Positions 12,739 through 22,450 of a stretch of 64,000 nt of DNA are shown here, piece by piece. The position numbers were made by a program, and so were the translations under genes. The notes under the pieces were generated by a model. It worked only from the letters and a program-made list of their open reading frames with translations. It did not search any database and was not told the DNA's origin. The stretch comes from Paramecium pentaurelia. Taxonomy: Eukaryota; Ciliophora; Oligohymenophorea; Peniculida; Parameciidae. The stretch covers positions 7,031 to 71,030 of the forward strand of contig CAJJDO010000144.1 of the NCBI GenBank assembly GCA_905183005.1, read 5' to 3'. Each line of letters opens with the position of its first letter. Position 1 is the first letter of the stretch.

Positions 12739-13839
12739 ATGAGCTTCCTTCATATTCAATCTTCTTAACAATTGACAGACGAAACATCTCATCCCTTAAA
12801 TTCCAAATTAAACTTTGTGCAAATCCAATCCATTGATTTAAAACCATACAAGCAAAAATGGAGGCTACTTTTTACTAATGTCCCTAGTCCCAAAAATTTA
12901 GAATCTATTTACTATGAATTATAAGGTTAATCTATTGAAGACTGTGAGAGCAAAGAGATGATCTTATTACAATGCATTCTCTTGAATATGAGAGCTCCTA
13001 TAGACTTAAAATTAGTAATTTTAAAGTAATAAGTCATAGAATGAATAATAATGGATTCATATTAGTGAACTAATGCCAACCCATAAATCTCCATTTGAAT
13101 GGTCTTAAATTTGTCATCAATTTATACATTAATCGGCATACAACAATCCATGGTCTGAATCTGAGGATAAATAACTATTAGACATTATATTGTAATCAAT
13201 TATAGTTATTTTAGGCATTACTAAAGTATGAGAAAAGGAAACAAATGGAGTAAAATAGCACGAGAACTAAATGAACAAAGTCTTGATAAGAATATTCGTA
13301 CACCTAAGTAATGTAGAGAACGTTGGGGAAATAAGTTAGATCCATCTATAAATCGGTATGATTTAAATTTCATAATATAGTGATGAATGGACAGATATTG
13401 AAGATCTACATCTTCTGTAGCTTCTTTTATAACATGGAAGAAAATGGGCAGAGTTGTCTATTCGATTATCACCTCTGACAAATAATAAAAAACGAACTGA
13501 ATTTTCTTTAAAACATAGATTTAAAAAATTAATATCTAATTCAAATAGCATTGGTATTTATGTACTTAATCTATTCTAGATTCAAGATAAATTCAAGGAA
13601 CCAAGTATAGTATATCCTCTGATTGGAACAATAAGGAAATCAATAAACTACTTTTCAAGATTTCTCAATTAGAAATTTAAACTAAGTAAAGAGAGGTTGA
13701 AAACTTCTATTATCATCCTCTAACAAAGTAAGTCAAACTTAATAATTTAACAAAGATTGTTATCATTAAAGGGAGATCTAAAGTAGAGTTGGATTTGTCA
13801 ATTCTTTTTAATTCGACAAATTCAGAATTAAATAATTGA
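12739..13839 (+). CDS. Myb-like DNA-binding protein (tandem copy 2)
   Basis: Spliced product 333 aa with four introns (25, 23, 25, 26 nt). The Myb region is better preserved than in copy 1: NPWSESEDKQLLDIIL, GNKWSKIARELNEQ, KQCRERWGNKLDPSIN, then DEWTDIEDLHLLQLLLQHGR and KWAELSIRL. The intron inside the PxIN-R junction sits at the same codon and phase as in the upstream gene (after AAT CG/AG), which supports tandem duplication. Sequence identity outside the Myb block is low, so the duplication is not recent. Confidence 0.85.
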
Positions 13840-13889
13840 ATTTTATTCATCAAAAATATTAAATTATTTATCTATTTTTTATATATTAA

Positions 13890-14717
13890 TCATCTTCTTA
13901 TTGCTCTTTCCTATTTATTCTTCTTCTCATCTGAATCTGAAAAAGTTAAATAGAGAGTAATCCCAGAAATTAATAAACAACAAGTTACTACACAAGCTGC
14001 TCCTACCCAAAATATATAAGATTATATTTAGGTTTAAGATTTTGCATCACTTGCATTACATATCAATTTAGATTCCACACATTAGATTTATCCTAATTTA
14101 TTTTTTATGAAACTCCCAAATACATACAAATTTGATCCAAACTATTTCAATAACAATAATATATACTGCTATTCCACTCTCTGTAACTTTAACACTAAAA
14201 GCTTCTTTAACTAGCTAACCTTCTTTTTAATCATCTTTGGGTTCTGATACACGTTTAAATAATTAAGGCATAAAAGATTCTTTGTTATTTACAAGGATGG
14301 TAACTTAATGATTATTTTCATCTTTCAAATTGAATGCCTTGATCCATTAAGTTTGAATGATATCTTTATTGTATTCATGTAATACTCCTTTTATACAAAT
14401 ATATTTCTCTATATTATTGATTTTTGAATGCACAAAAGTAGTTGGTGCAACCGGTCTAAGATTAAATTTAAATTATACTCAGAAGTTCCAATGAAAGATA
14501 AGTTATTAATCTTCACTAATTCTCCAACTTTGCCTTCTTAATTAAAAGCATCAACTAAATATTAATAATTAGATTATCCGCCTTTTTCTAATCTTTTTGA
14601 TTCCTTCTTGTAATTTAGATAATTATTGTAGAGCATTTTTACAAGTACATATCCTCCTGTTAAAAGAGCTACATTTCCAATCAGAACTCCTGCCTTAATT
14701 ACACCTTGAAGACTCAT
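13890..14717 (-). CDS. Two-TM membrane protein, GIDE/MUL1-like without RING
   Basis: Spliced product 259 aa with two introns (23, 25 nt). There is an N-terminal TM segment (about residues 7-27, VLIGNVALLTGGYVLVKMLY) and a second near residue 215 (FWVGAACVVTCCLLISGITL). The soluble part between them contains YICIKGVLHEYNKDIIQTQW and a GSNLYVFGSFIKNK motif reminiscent of the GIDE/BAM domain of MUL1/MAPL mitochondrial E3 ligases. The C-terminal RING of that family is absent: the protein ends a short basic tail after TM2. The assignment is tentative; a generic membrane protein is the alternative. Convergent with Myb copy 2. Confidence 0.6.
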
Positions 14718-14913
14718 TAATTTTGATTATTATTATTGCTATTATCAAAGATTCTCTATTATAAATTAGTAAAATTATAATACCAAATGTAAACATATAG
14801 CTATCATTACTTAATTCGAACAATTATTATTTTAAGTATTATATTTATGGAATCTTCAATTAAAACCTAAGGCAGAAGCAAGAGAGCCTTAAATAAAACA
14901 CTTTCTAAAAATT

Positions 14914-15863
14914 ATGCCACATAAAGTAAGAATTTCAAATGAGTTAGTTATTGATTTGCTCTCAAATAAAAATTAGCTTTGTCTCTTTGGTTCTATTACA
15001 AAAAATGAGTCTCCTATCAATCGAATAAGAATACTAAGAAGCTTAAGAATAAGAACTCAAGAAGATTAATAAAATAGATTAAGTAAAAGCTTCGATCTAA
15101 AAGTTGTTCATCATACAAGATAATAATAAAGACGAAAGAGTGGTATTGAACCGTTGTCTGAAAAATAAGTATTCATTTCTATTATATCAATTAGATGCAT
15201 CTTGATTGTCTATATCCAAAGACTTGTGTTTAATAATAGCAAATATTATTAAATGAGATTTAGAAGACAAAGGAAAGAAAGAAAACAATATTCAAACGTA
15301 TGTCGAGTATCTTAATTAAACATCAGACAACACTTCGTAATATTGGCAATTAGAATAGTATTAATAATCAAAGGAACAGTGAAATTTAATTATTAATGCT
15401 GTAATAATCTCAATAGCCAATTGATGAACTTGCACTTCTATAATCTTAGGAAGTGAAAAAAACTAAGATTCCATAATCAATTATTGAACCTGAACTCTAG
15501 AAAGTAGTTTTAAATGTATCTCGAAAATGTAAGAAGCCTTTTGCTTCAATTTAGAGTTATGTGAATCAAAAAACAGAGAAACACTAATCATAAAAAGAAT
15601 TAGGAAATAGCAATCCTTTTTTAAGTTATATGTCTTGTCAAAGTCTTACAGAGATGAACAGTTAATTATAAAGTAATTCTCCTTAGACTTAAAGAAAATT
15701 AATATCTTTGAAATTAGCTTGTCCTCTTCCTGAAATTAAATTGATTTCTTCTGCTCGTAATTATGGTAATACAAATGATATCAATTTTCAAAAATAGAAA
15801 TTTAAAAATAATATTTATTAGGGAGATTCACAAAGAAAGAAGAGGATTGAGACTAAAGTTTGA
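14914..15863 (+). CDS. Basic Gln/Ser-rich hypothetical protein
   Basis: Spliced product 307 aa with one 26-nt intron at 15169-15194. The start MPHKVRISNELVID was chosen because only this frame joins cleanly to the downstream exon. The middle is Lys/Arg-rich and helical (NEIQKTKERKKTIFKRMSS), the rest Ser/Gln-rich and probably disordered. No domain is recognised. A standard-code reading would start at a different ATG and terminate early. Confidence 0.68.
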
Positions 15864-15966
15864 TAAAATTTTAATTTATTTTTTTTCATTTTTCATGTGA
15901 ATTTTTTATTTCATAATTGCCAAAAATATGTAATAAAAATAAAAAAATAATAATAATTAAATTAAT

Positions 15967-16785
15967 ATGAGTCTTCATAATTATTCAATTTGTAATTTGC
16001 CAGATCATGATGATGAATACCTTAATATTGTGTGTATAGATGAGAAATGTACTAATCGACAATTACTATGTTGTAATTGCATATAGGAGCATTCAAAATG
16101 CAAATGTATTCCATTAAAGAGTTTCTTAAGATAATTTCAAAATCAACTAAATTAGACAAATTTAGATACTTCAAAATTAATATACAATGAGTACTTAATT
16201 ATTTTATTTTTGTAGTCTAATTCTTCACTTTGAATAAATAGAAGCCACATTAGAATAGTCTCAAAAATTAATTAATGAAATATTCAATAAAACAAAATCA
16301 GCTATTCTTGAGTATAAACATCTGTTATGATTTAGTGCCAAGAGCTCAATACAATAAATAAATACTTCTGATACCTTAAAATAAAGTCAAAGTTTAATCT
16401 TAAAAAAATTTGAGTCAGAACCCTCCAAAGAAAATTTTAGTAAGGTTCTTGCTGAAATTGAGTTATTCAAGCCTAATTCTGATAAGTACTCGTTTACAGT
16501 CAAGAAAAGTTCAACCCAATTACTTCCTTAATCAACTGAAAGTGCTGCAAATGGGAAAATTTATGCATAGCAATATTAAAGTTCAGCTAATACATTTACA
16601 GAATAGTTTCTACAATTACATGAAGTTCTAAAGAAAAATATAACAAACTTTTTTATTAATGCTCCTACAAGAGTAACAGAATAAGAGATTGATGGTAAAC
16701 GTTTTGATAGATTCAAATCTCATAATATTTTTACTAATGTCTCTCTTGGTAATCAATAATAATAATTGTAATAATAACAATAATT

Positions 16786-16861
<76 letters not shown>

Positions 16862-18170
16862 GCTAAAACCATAATCTAGATTGAAGAAGATTAAGATCCT
16901 TTTGAAACAAGTAAAGAAATTAAATCAAATTAAAAAAATAAATAAAATAATTCTCTCCATATGGCGCCAGAAGGAGAGGGAACCACTTCTACCAAACCTA
17001 TTTAGCTCACGGGTAAAAAAGATGCTGCTAATACGGAATTATAGAAAAAACATAATAATAATGGTATTGCACAATAAAAGAAATCCAAGTAAGATTAAAT
17101 AATTCAAAAATAACCTGAATTACCTCCTTATAAAGGTAATAATTTAGATATAAACAACTAGCAATATCTTAAGATGACAATCTAGGTGATGGTGAGACTA
17201 TTCTGAATGTTTAAGAATTGAAGGAATTTTAATTTATGTCTGCAGGATAGGAAATTAATAAAATGATATATTTAAATTAATAGATGATTGGAGGTATAGG
17301 TGGATCTAAGTTTATGGTGTTCGATGTTTCATCTTAAGACTCAGAAAAGCCTTAAAGGATTCACACAATTTAAATTGATGCTGAATATACAGATCTAGCT
17401 TATTTAGAGTTGGACGATCAGAATGGATAACTTTATTTGGCAACCAAGAAAGGGAACATATATACATATATTAAAGAAGGAACTAAGAATATAACATTTA
17501 GATAATCTTCAAGTTAGATTCATATTTTAGATAAGCCTGGAGTACTGTATATTTAGGTGAGTGTAGCAGATAGATTATTATATAGTGTAGGGGAGGAGAA
17601 GATAGTTAAGGTTTGGTCTTTGAAAACTATGAGGGAGTTGAAAAGATTGGAAGTTTAAGATCTCCCAACTGCTTTTCACTTAGATTAGAAGACTGCTTTC
17701 ATTGGAGGAAGCAATTTCATTTAAATTTGGGAATAATCCACAGGAACTATTAGTACAATGAAAGGGTTGGAATCTAAAGTGACTAAAATATTGACAAATT
17801 AATCTAAAATGTTTGTGAGTATGCTAGAAAAAATAAAGGTTTATAAAAAAATTGGAATGGGAGAGTATTTACTAAATCATGAATTACATTTAAGATAGAT
17901 TATTACAATGCAAGTACTGAGAACATGGCCTATGTTAGTAATTTCATATATTGATGATGTATTAATTAAATTATAATTTATTAGAAATCAATTGGAAGAG
18001 TAAGTTTATACAATTATGTTGATTTATAGCCTCCAGAAATGCTTATGGATAAATATGCATAAAGCTGTGCAGTGAGAGAGTATAATAAAATTAATTATTT
18101 GGCATTTGGTCTGTAAACTGGAGTATGTTTAATATATAAGATGGAATAGAGATTTTAATAGTCACAATGA
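15967..18170 (+). CDS. B-box-like / poly-Gln / WD40-repeat protein
   Basis: Spliced product about 700 aa with four introns (25, 24, 26, 26 nt). The N-terminus has a B-box-like zinc cluster: CNLPDHDDEYLNIVCIDEKC, CCNC, then EHSKCKC. A coiled-coil segment follows, then a Gln run of 36 codons (16754-16861, with two Leu). The C-terminal half has WD-type blades, e.g. GGIGGSKFMVFDVS, YLATKKGNIYTYI, SVGEEKIVKVWSL and GGSNFIQIWEQ. This order recalls TRIM-type proteins with a propeller instead of a B30.2 domain. The part around 17840-17950 (KVYKKIGMGEYLLNHELH...) looks odd for a blade, and an extra intron pair there cannot be excluded. Confidence 0.75.
16754..16861 (+). repeat. (TAA)n microsatellite encoding poly-Gln
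   Basis: A run of TAA codons, with a few TTG and CAA units near its start, that is in frame with the flanking WD40 gene. Because TAA means Gln here, the repeat expands a Gln tract of about 34 residues rather than stopping translation. Under the standard code the same DNA is seen as a poly-Asn ORF in another frame, which is an artefact. Confidence 0.92.
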
Positions 18171-18193
18171 TATATGAATTAAATTATGATACA

Positions 18194-20147
18194 TCATATT
18201 TTCTTGTCTAAGTATTCTCTATCTTCTTTGAGAAGAGTCTTTTTATACACTTCATTGATATTATGGAATTATTTGAGAATGTCTTTATTGCTTCTGATTT
18301 ACTGTCTCACTTGCATTTCTTGTTTGTATCTTTCTTCAAAAGACTTATGAAAAGAAATCAGAATATTTTTATACTCTTGCTTTCTCTAATCAATGAGATT
18401 GAGAATGTCTTCATTGATAGATGTTTCAAGTAGATTCTCACTCTATCCCTTAACAAATACTTTATCCATTTCAAAAATATATAAAGAAGTTTTTCTATAA
18501 AGATCTTCCAAAGCCAAAGCCTTCCTGTACATAAGTTTCCTTTTTTTCCTTTCAAATGCCAACAATTATAATATCTTATCTATTGTTGATTGACTTTGAT
18601 CAGCTTTCTGATTGAGTTCTGTTATTTCAATTTTTGTATTTTCAAGATCTTAATCCATTTTTAATTTTCCAACATCAATTTGTTCTTGCAATTTCTCAGC
18701 CCTTTATTCAAGTGAGAGGGAATTCTGTTACAATTATTTCAAATCCTTTTCTTTTTCACCAATTGTTCTCTTTTATTCTAAAATGATTTTTTCAGCTTCA
18801 TCAAATACTAAAGTCAAAGTTGGAACAGTAATATTTTTGTTCTCCTTCTTTAATTCTCTATATGTATCATATTTATTCTTTTCCTTCTCATCTTTCTCAT
18901 CCCAAGCATCTCTTGCCTCCATATCCAATTCATGCAACACATATATACATTAATCAACGGTTCCATCATTCATTCGTCCTCCCAATAACATGATTTCACC
19001 ATGGACTTCATTTTGATTGCATGACATAACATAACCAAATCTAGGAGTTGGAATATAGCCACCAGCTATAGGTTTAGACCAATACCCTTCATTCAAATTT
19101 AATAGGTATAAATCATTTAATGGTTCTGAATTCTTTAACTAATTTTCATTTACATTATATCCTCCAAATAAACACAGCAAATTCTCCTTAACAACTAATA
19201 ATTCCTTAAAGTATAATTTAGTTTTACATGAAATGCTCTCTAACCAGGTGATTATCCTTTTAATTCTAACTAACTTATATCATATGTCTCTATATCTAAT
19301 AGAAGACAACGATCCTAACATTATTTTTATTTATTAAATCCTCCATACACAAGTAATTCTTTATCTGATACCTATATCATTGTGTGTGCTTTTATAGCTG
19401 GCATATCATCAAATGGAAGTTTCTCCCATGTGATACCTGGCAACTCTAAAGATTAAGTTTCCCATGCCACATTTTCAAACTAATTTATTTACAAATATTG
19501 CTTACAGACAATTACCATACATCATCCATTAATAAATTTTCTGGCATACTTGCTCCGCCCATTAAATATTTTTTAATTCCTTAAGTTGAGAATCCAAAAT
19601 GCAATCTACCTGGAGGACCTTCCAAATAAAAAAATCGTTTCCATATAAACTTCTCTGTATTCAATATGTACAAATCACTAACAGTTTTATTTTCATATGT
19701 GATCCCTCCATACACATATAACAATGGTGCTTCATACCACACTTATGCACTTGTTCTTCTAGTAGGAGGTTTCCCTGTACATTTCTTGATACTCCATTAA
19801 TATGTAGCTGGATCCAATATGTATACATAATCTTAGCATTCTTAATTACTAAATGGACTACTCACTCTTGCCTACTTTGGAGCCCCTATTTTAAATGATA
19901 TTCCATCACTTTTTGGAGGAGATGGCTACTTCTCTATCCTTTAATTTCAATTGCATACCTTCCTATTACAAATCTTTAATATTAAATGGGTTCTTGCCTC
20001 CAAAGTATAAATATCGATTCTGATCAATCAAATACACTAAATTGACACATTCTTCTAACTTTGGTGGACGACCATGTTTCTCTAATAAATTTGAATTAAT
20101 CACTTACTGTTGTCGATTTCAATTTTCTTCCAAAATAACTATTACAT
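18194..20147 (-). CDS. Kelch-repeat protein with C-terminal coiled coil
   Basis: Spliced product 617 aa with four introns (26, 25, 26, 23 nt). Kelch blades are clear: YLYFGGKNPF, RRTSAQVWYEAPLLYVYGG followed by ITYENKTVSDLYILN, GGASMPENLLMDDVW, KELLVYGGFN, CLFGGYNVNE with NDLYLLN, and MLLGGRMNDGTVDQCIYVL. From about residue 390 the rest is a long coiled coil rich in Lys/Glu (EKEKNKYDTYRELKKEN and similar). Kelch plus coiled coil is common in ciliate cytoskeletal and adaptor proteins; the binding partner is unknown. It is divergent from the HMG-box gene, with starts 62 bp apart, and convergent with the WD40 gene (23 bp). Confidence 0.87.
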
Positions 20148-20209
20148 AAATTAATGAACTAAACCAAACACTTTCAAGATTGTGAAAAAGCTATGAAAGA
20201 TTGGTAATT

Positions 20210-20901
20210 ATGGGCAGAGAACTAACAAATGTAATTCATTCTTAATCACACAATAGTCTCAATCCTGAAGAACTACCTCCCTTGCACTTTACTCCTAAGG
20301 ATCAAAAAAACAAGAGTGCTTTCAAATTGTTCAAGCTCGATCATATTGTTGATGTCAAAAAATAACATCCTGAATATGGCTTCAAGGAGAGATTAGAAAC
20401 ACTCAAACACATGTGGCGTAACCTTAAGAATGATGAAAAATTCATTTATGTTCAGAAAAGTAAACAATTAAAATTTTGAATTGATTATATATACATTTAA
20501 TTTTATGAGTACTCGCTAAGCAAATTTTTATAAAAAAGGCTAGTAATATAGTTTAAGAATAAATTAGAAAAGTGACATTAATATTGATTGAAGGCAATCC
20601 AGATATGGATGATTCATAAATTAAACTCTCTATCCAAAAATAACCAGAAAAATTCAGAGAGGATTGCTTAAATCAATAATAAGAATTAGATAAGAATAAC
20701 ATATTTCCAAAGAAGACTAAGTTCTACTTAAGTCTAAAGATAGTAGATCATTCTAAAATGAGTAAAGCCTAATATAAAAATAGGAGTCTGCAGATAATTA
20801 ATCTGACAAATAATACAGCCCTACTTCAAAACTTAAACATTTTGAGGATTATGGTCCCATCACCAAATATGATCTCCAAGAAAAACACTAAAAAATTCTG
20901 A
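20210..20901 (+). CDS. HMG-box protein interrupted by a ~50-nt insert
   Basis: Exon 1 (20210-20459) encodes an HMG-box-like segment: KNKSAFKLFKLDHIVDVK, then ETLKHMWRNLKNDEKFIYVQK. The frame hits TGA at 20477-20479, inside a segment too long for a local intron. Two models reconnect it to the downstream ORF ending at 20899-20901. Model A removes 20460-20509 (50 nt, GT...AG). Model B removes 20461-20509 (49 nt, flanked by TA at both ends) plus a canonical 25-nt intron; it gives KSTRQANFYKKG and 205 aa. Both keep frame. Alternatively the gene stops at 20479 (89 aa) and a second ORF starts at 20505. Confidence 0.6.
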
Positions 20902-21023
20902 TTTTTTTTTTAAATAAAAGGAAAATTTTGACTATAATTAAAAAGTGTAAAAAGCAGAATAAGATAATACAGTAAATCTATTACTCTGATAATTCAAAAA
21001 AGCATTTTACATAATGGCTTTAA

Positions 21024-21323
21024 ATGTACAATAAAATTAGTGATGTAACAGTATATTAAATTAGTAGCAAAGCGCTTATGGCCAAAGAATTAAAGATGGC
21101 TAGATGGTTCAATTTATAAAGGATGATGGTAAATGTTATATAAATGGAAAATTGATACATTCAGATGGTCATGCTTATGAGAGAGAATGGCTTGATGAAG
21201 AGCTTAATTTTTATAGCCAAAAGGAAAGAGAATGAAGGAAACTAGGTTGAAGGTAAATAATAAGGATAAGGGGCATATCATTTACTTTATTAAGCACCTA
21301 AGTATGGGTTATTGACTGATTGA
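21024..21323 (+). pseudogene. Decayed MORN-repeat-like gene fragment
   Basis: After removal of a 20-nt intron, the first frame reads SAYGQRIKDGQ ... GKCYINGKLIHSDGHAYER, which resembles MORN repeats, and stops at TGA 21233-21235. One frame over, the sequence continues YHLLYQAPKYGLLTD with a repeat-like GQQQGQGAY just before, ending at TGA 21321-21323. The split across two frames with no intron to explain it suggests a frameshifted remnant. The similarity is weak and short. Confidence 0.45.
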
Positions 21324-22450
21324 AAAAGAATATAATGGTTAGAATGAGATTAAATAGAATAAGTAAAAATAAATAAGAACTGGACTTTTGATTTCTAATT
21401 ATTTAATAACTTTCCAAATTTGTCCTTCATGATTATCTCTTTTTGTTTGATTTTGAATATCATTTAAATATAATTTATTTAAGGCAAAGCAAATCAATAT
21501 ATTGTAATCAAATATTGAGTTGTAGTGATGAATAAATTCTGATTTTGTAAAAAATAGATAAAATGAATTAAAAAATGCAAATTAATGATTATAATGTAAT
21601 AAATTTGATTTTTACATTATTCTAAGTTAACCAGAGTGTTATACAAGAGATATGATTTATTATTTAATTAATTATTATGATGATAATAATTAAACCTGAT
21701 TTTTATTATAAATAACAAATATTAATAACGGTTTCAAATTAAAATATTTTGCTGTTTTATTTATTGATTACTATTTATTTTTTGGGATTACAAATTAGAA
21801 AATGCAAAATATGTTATTTCACTTTATGATTAAGAATGGTAATCTAGATTAATAAAAGATCAAATTTTAGGATGGAATAAAATAAACGATTGTACACCTT
21901 GATTAATAATCATATAATAATAAATTTTTATTGTAAAAACTAATTTTTTTATTGTTCCTTTGAACTGTTTTAATATTGATAAATATTTTATACGGTTTTC
22001 AATTCTATTTTTAAGTTTAATTATTATTTTAAATGAATCTCATTTTATATAAGAATTTTATTTTAGAACAAAAAAAATTGAAAAAGTTGGATTCAATCAA
22101 ACAGAATTATTTGTTGATTTTCTTTATTGATACAAATAACTAAAGTCAATTATAGTATAAAAATAAAAGAAATATATAAACATAAAGCTTACTAATTTTT
22201 TTTTATAATATATTACATGTAATAGCAAAAGTTAAAATTATTTGATTGTTAAAACAAAAGAATATATGATGTCTAAATATTTTCAAAGGATATGACTAAC
22301 TATTTTGAAAAATAATTTAATTTAAATATATTACGAAGCTTTAAATTAATGAGTTATGTTCATTCCCAGTAAAATAGTTTAAATACGCTTATACGAGAAA
22401 TTTAAAGATTTGCGTATTAATTTTAATTATTTTATTATTGATCAGACTAT
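21324..22450. other. AT-rich intergenic region
   Basis: About 1.1 kb with long A/T runs. An open frame from about 22217 to 22400 (starting MQQQKLKLFDCQ) could be an upstream exon of the next gene, but no splice keeps it in frame with that gene. Nothing else is supportable. Confidence 0.55.

Noticed and set aside
16689..16874. Poly-Asn ORF on the + strand
   Set aside because: This is the out-of-frame reading of the TAA repeat; the correct frame with TAA as Gln continues the WD40 gene on both sides.
20460..20509. Firm annotation of this insert as an IES
   Set aside because: It is TA-bounded and 49 bp, but the ends fit the TAYAGYNR consensus poorly and a GT...AG reading also closes the frame. 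It is listed as a finding, not as a mobile element.
22217..22410. Upstream exon for the CNBD gene
   Set aside because: The open frame before 22451 ends in a possible 32-nt intron, but the phase is wrong for the CNBD frame, so the gene is started at 22451.
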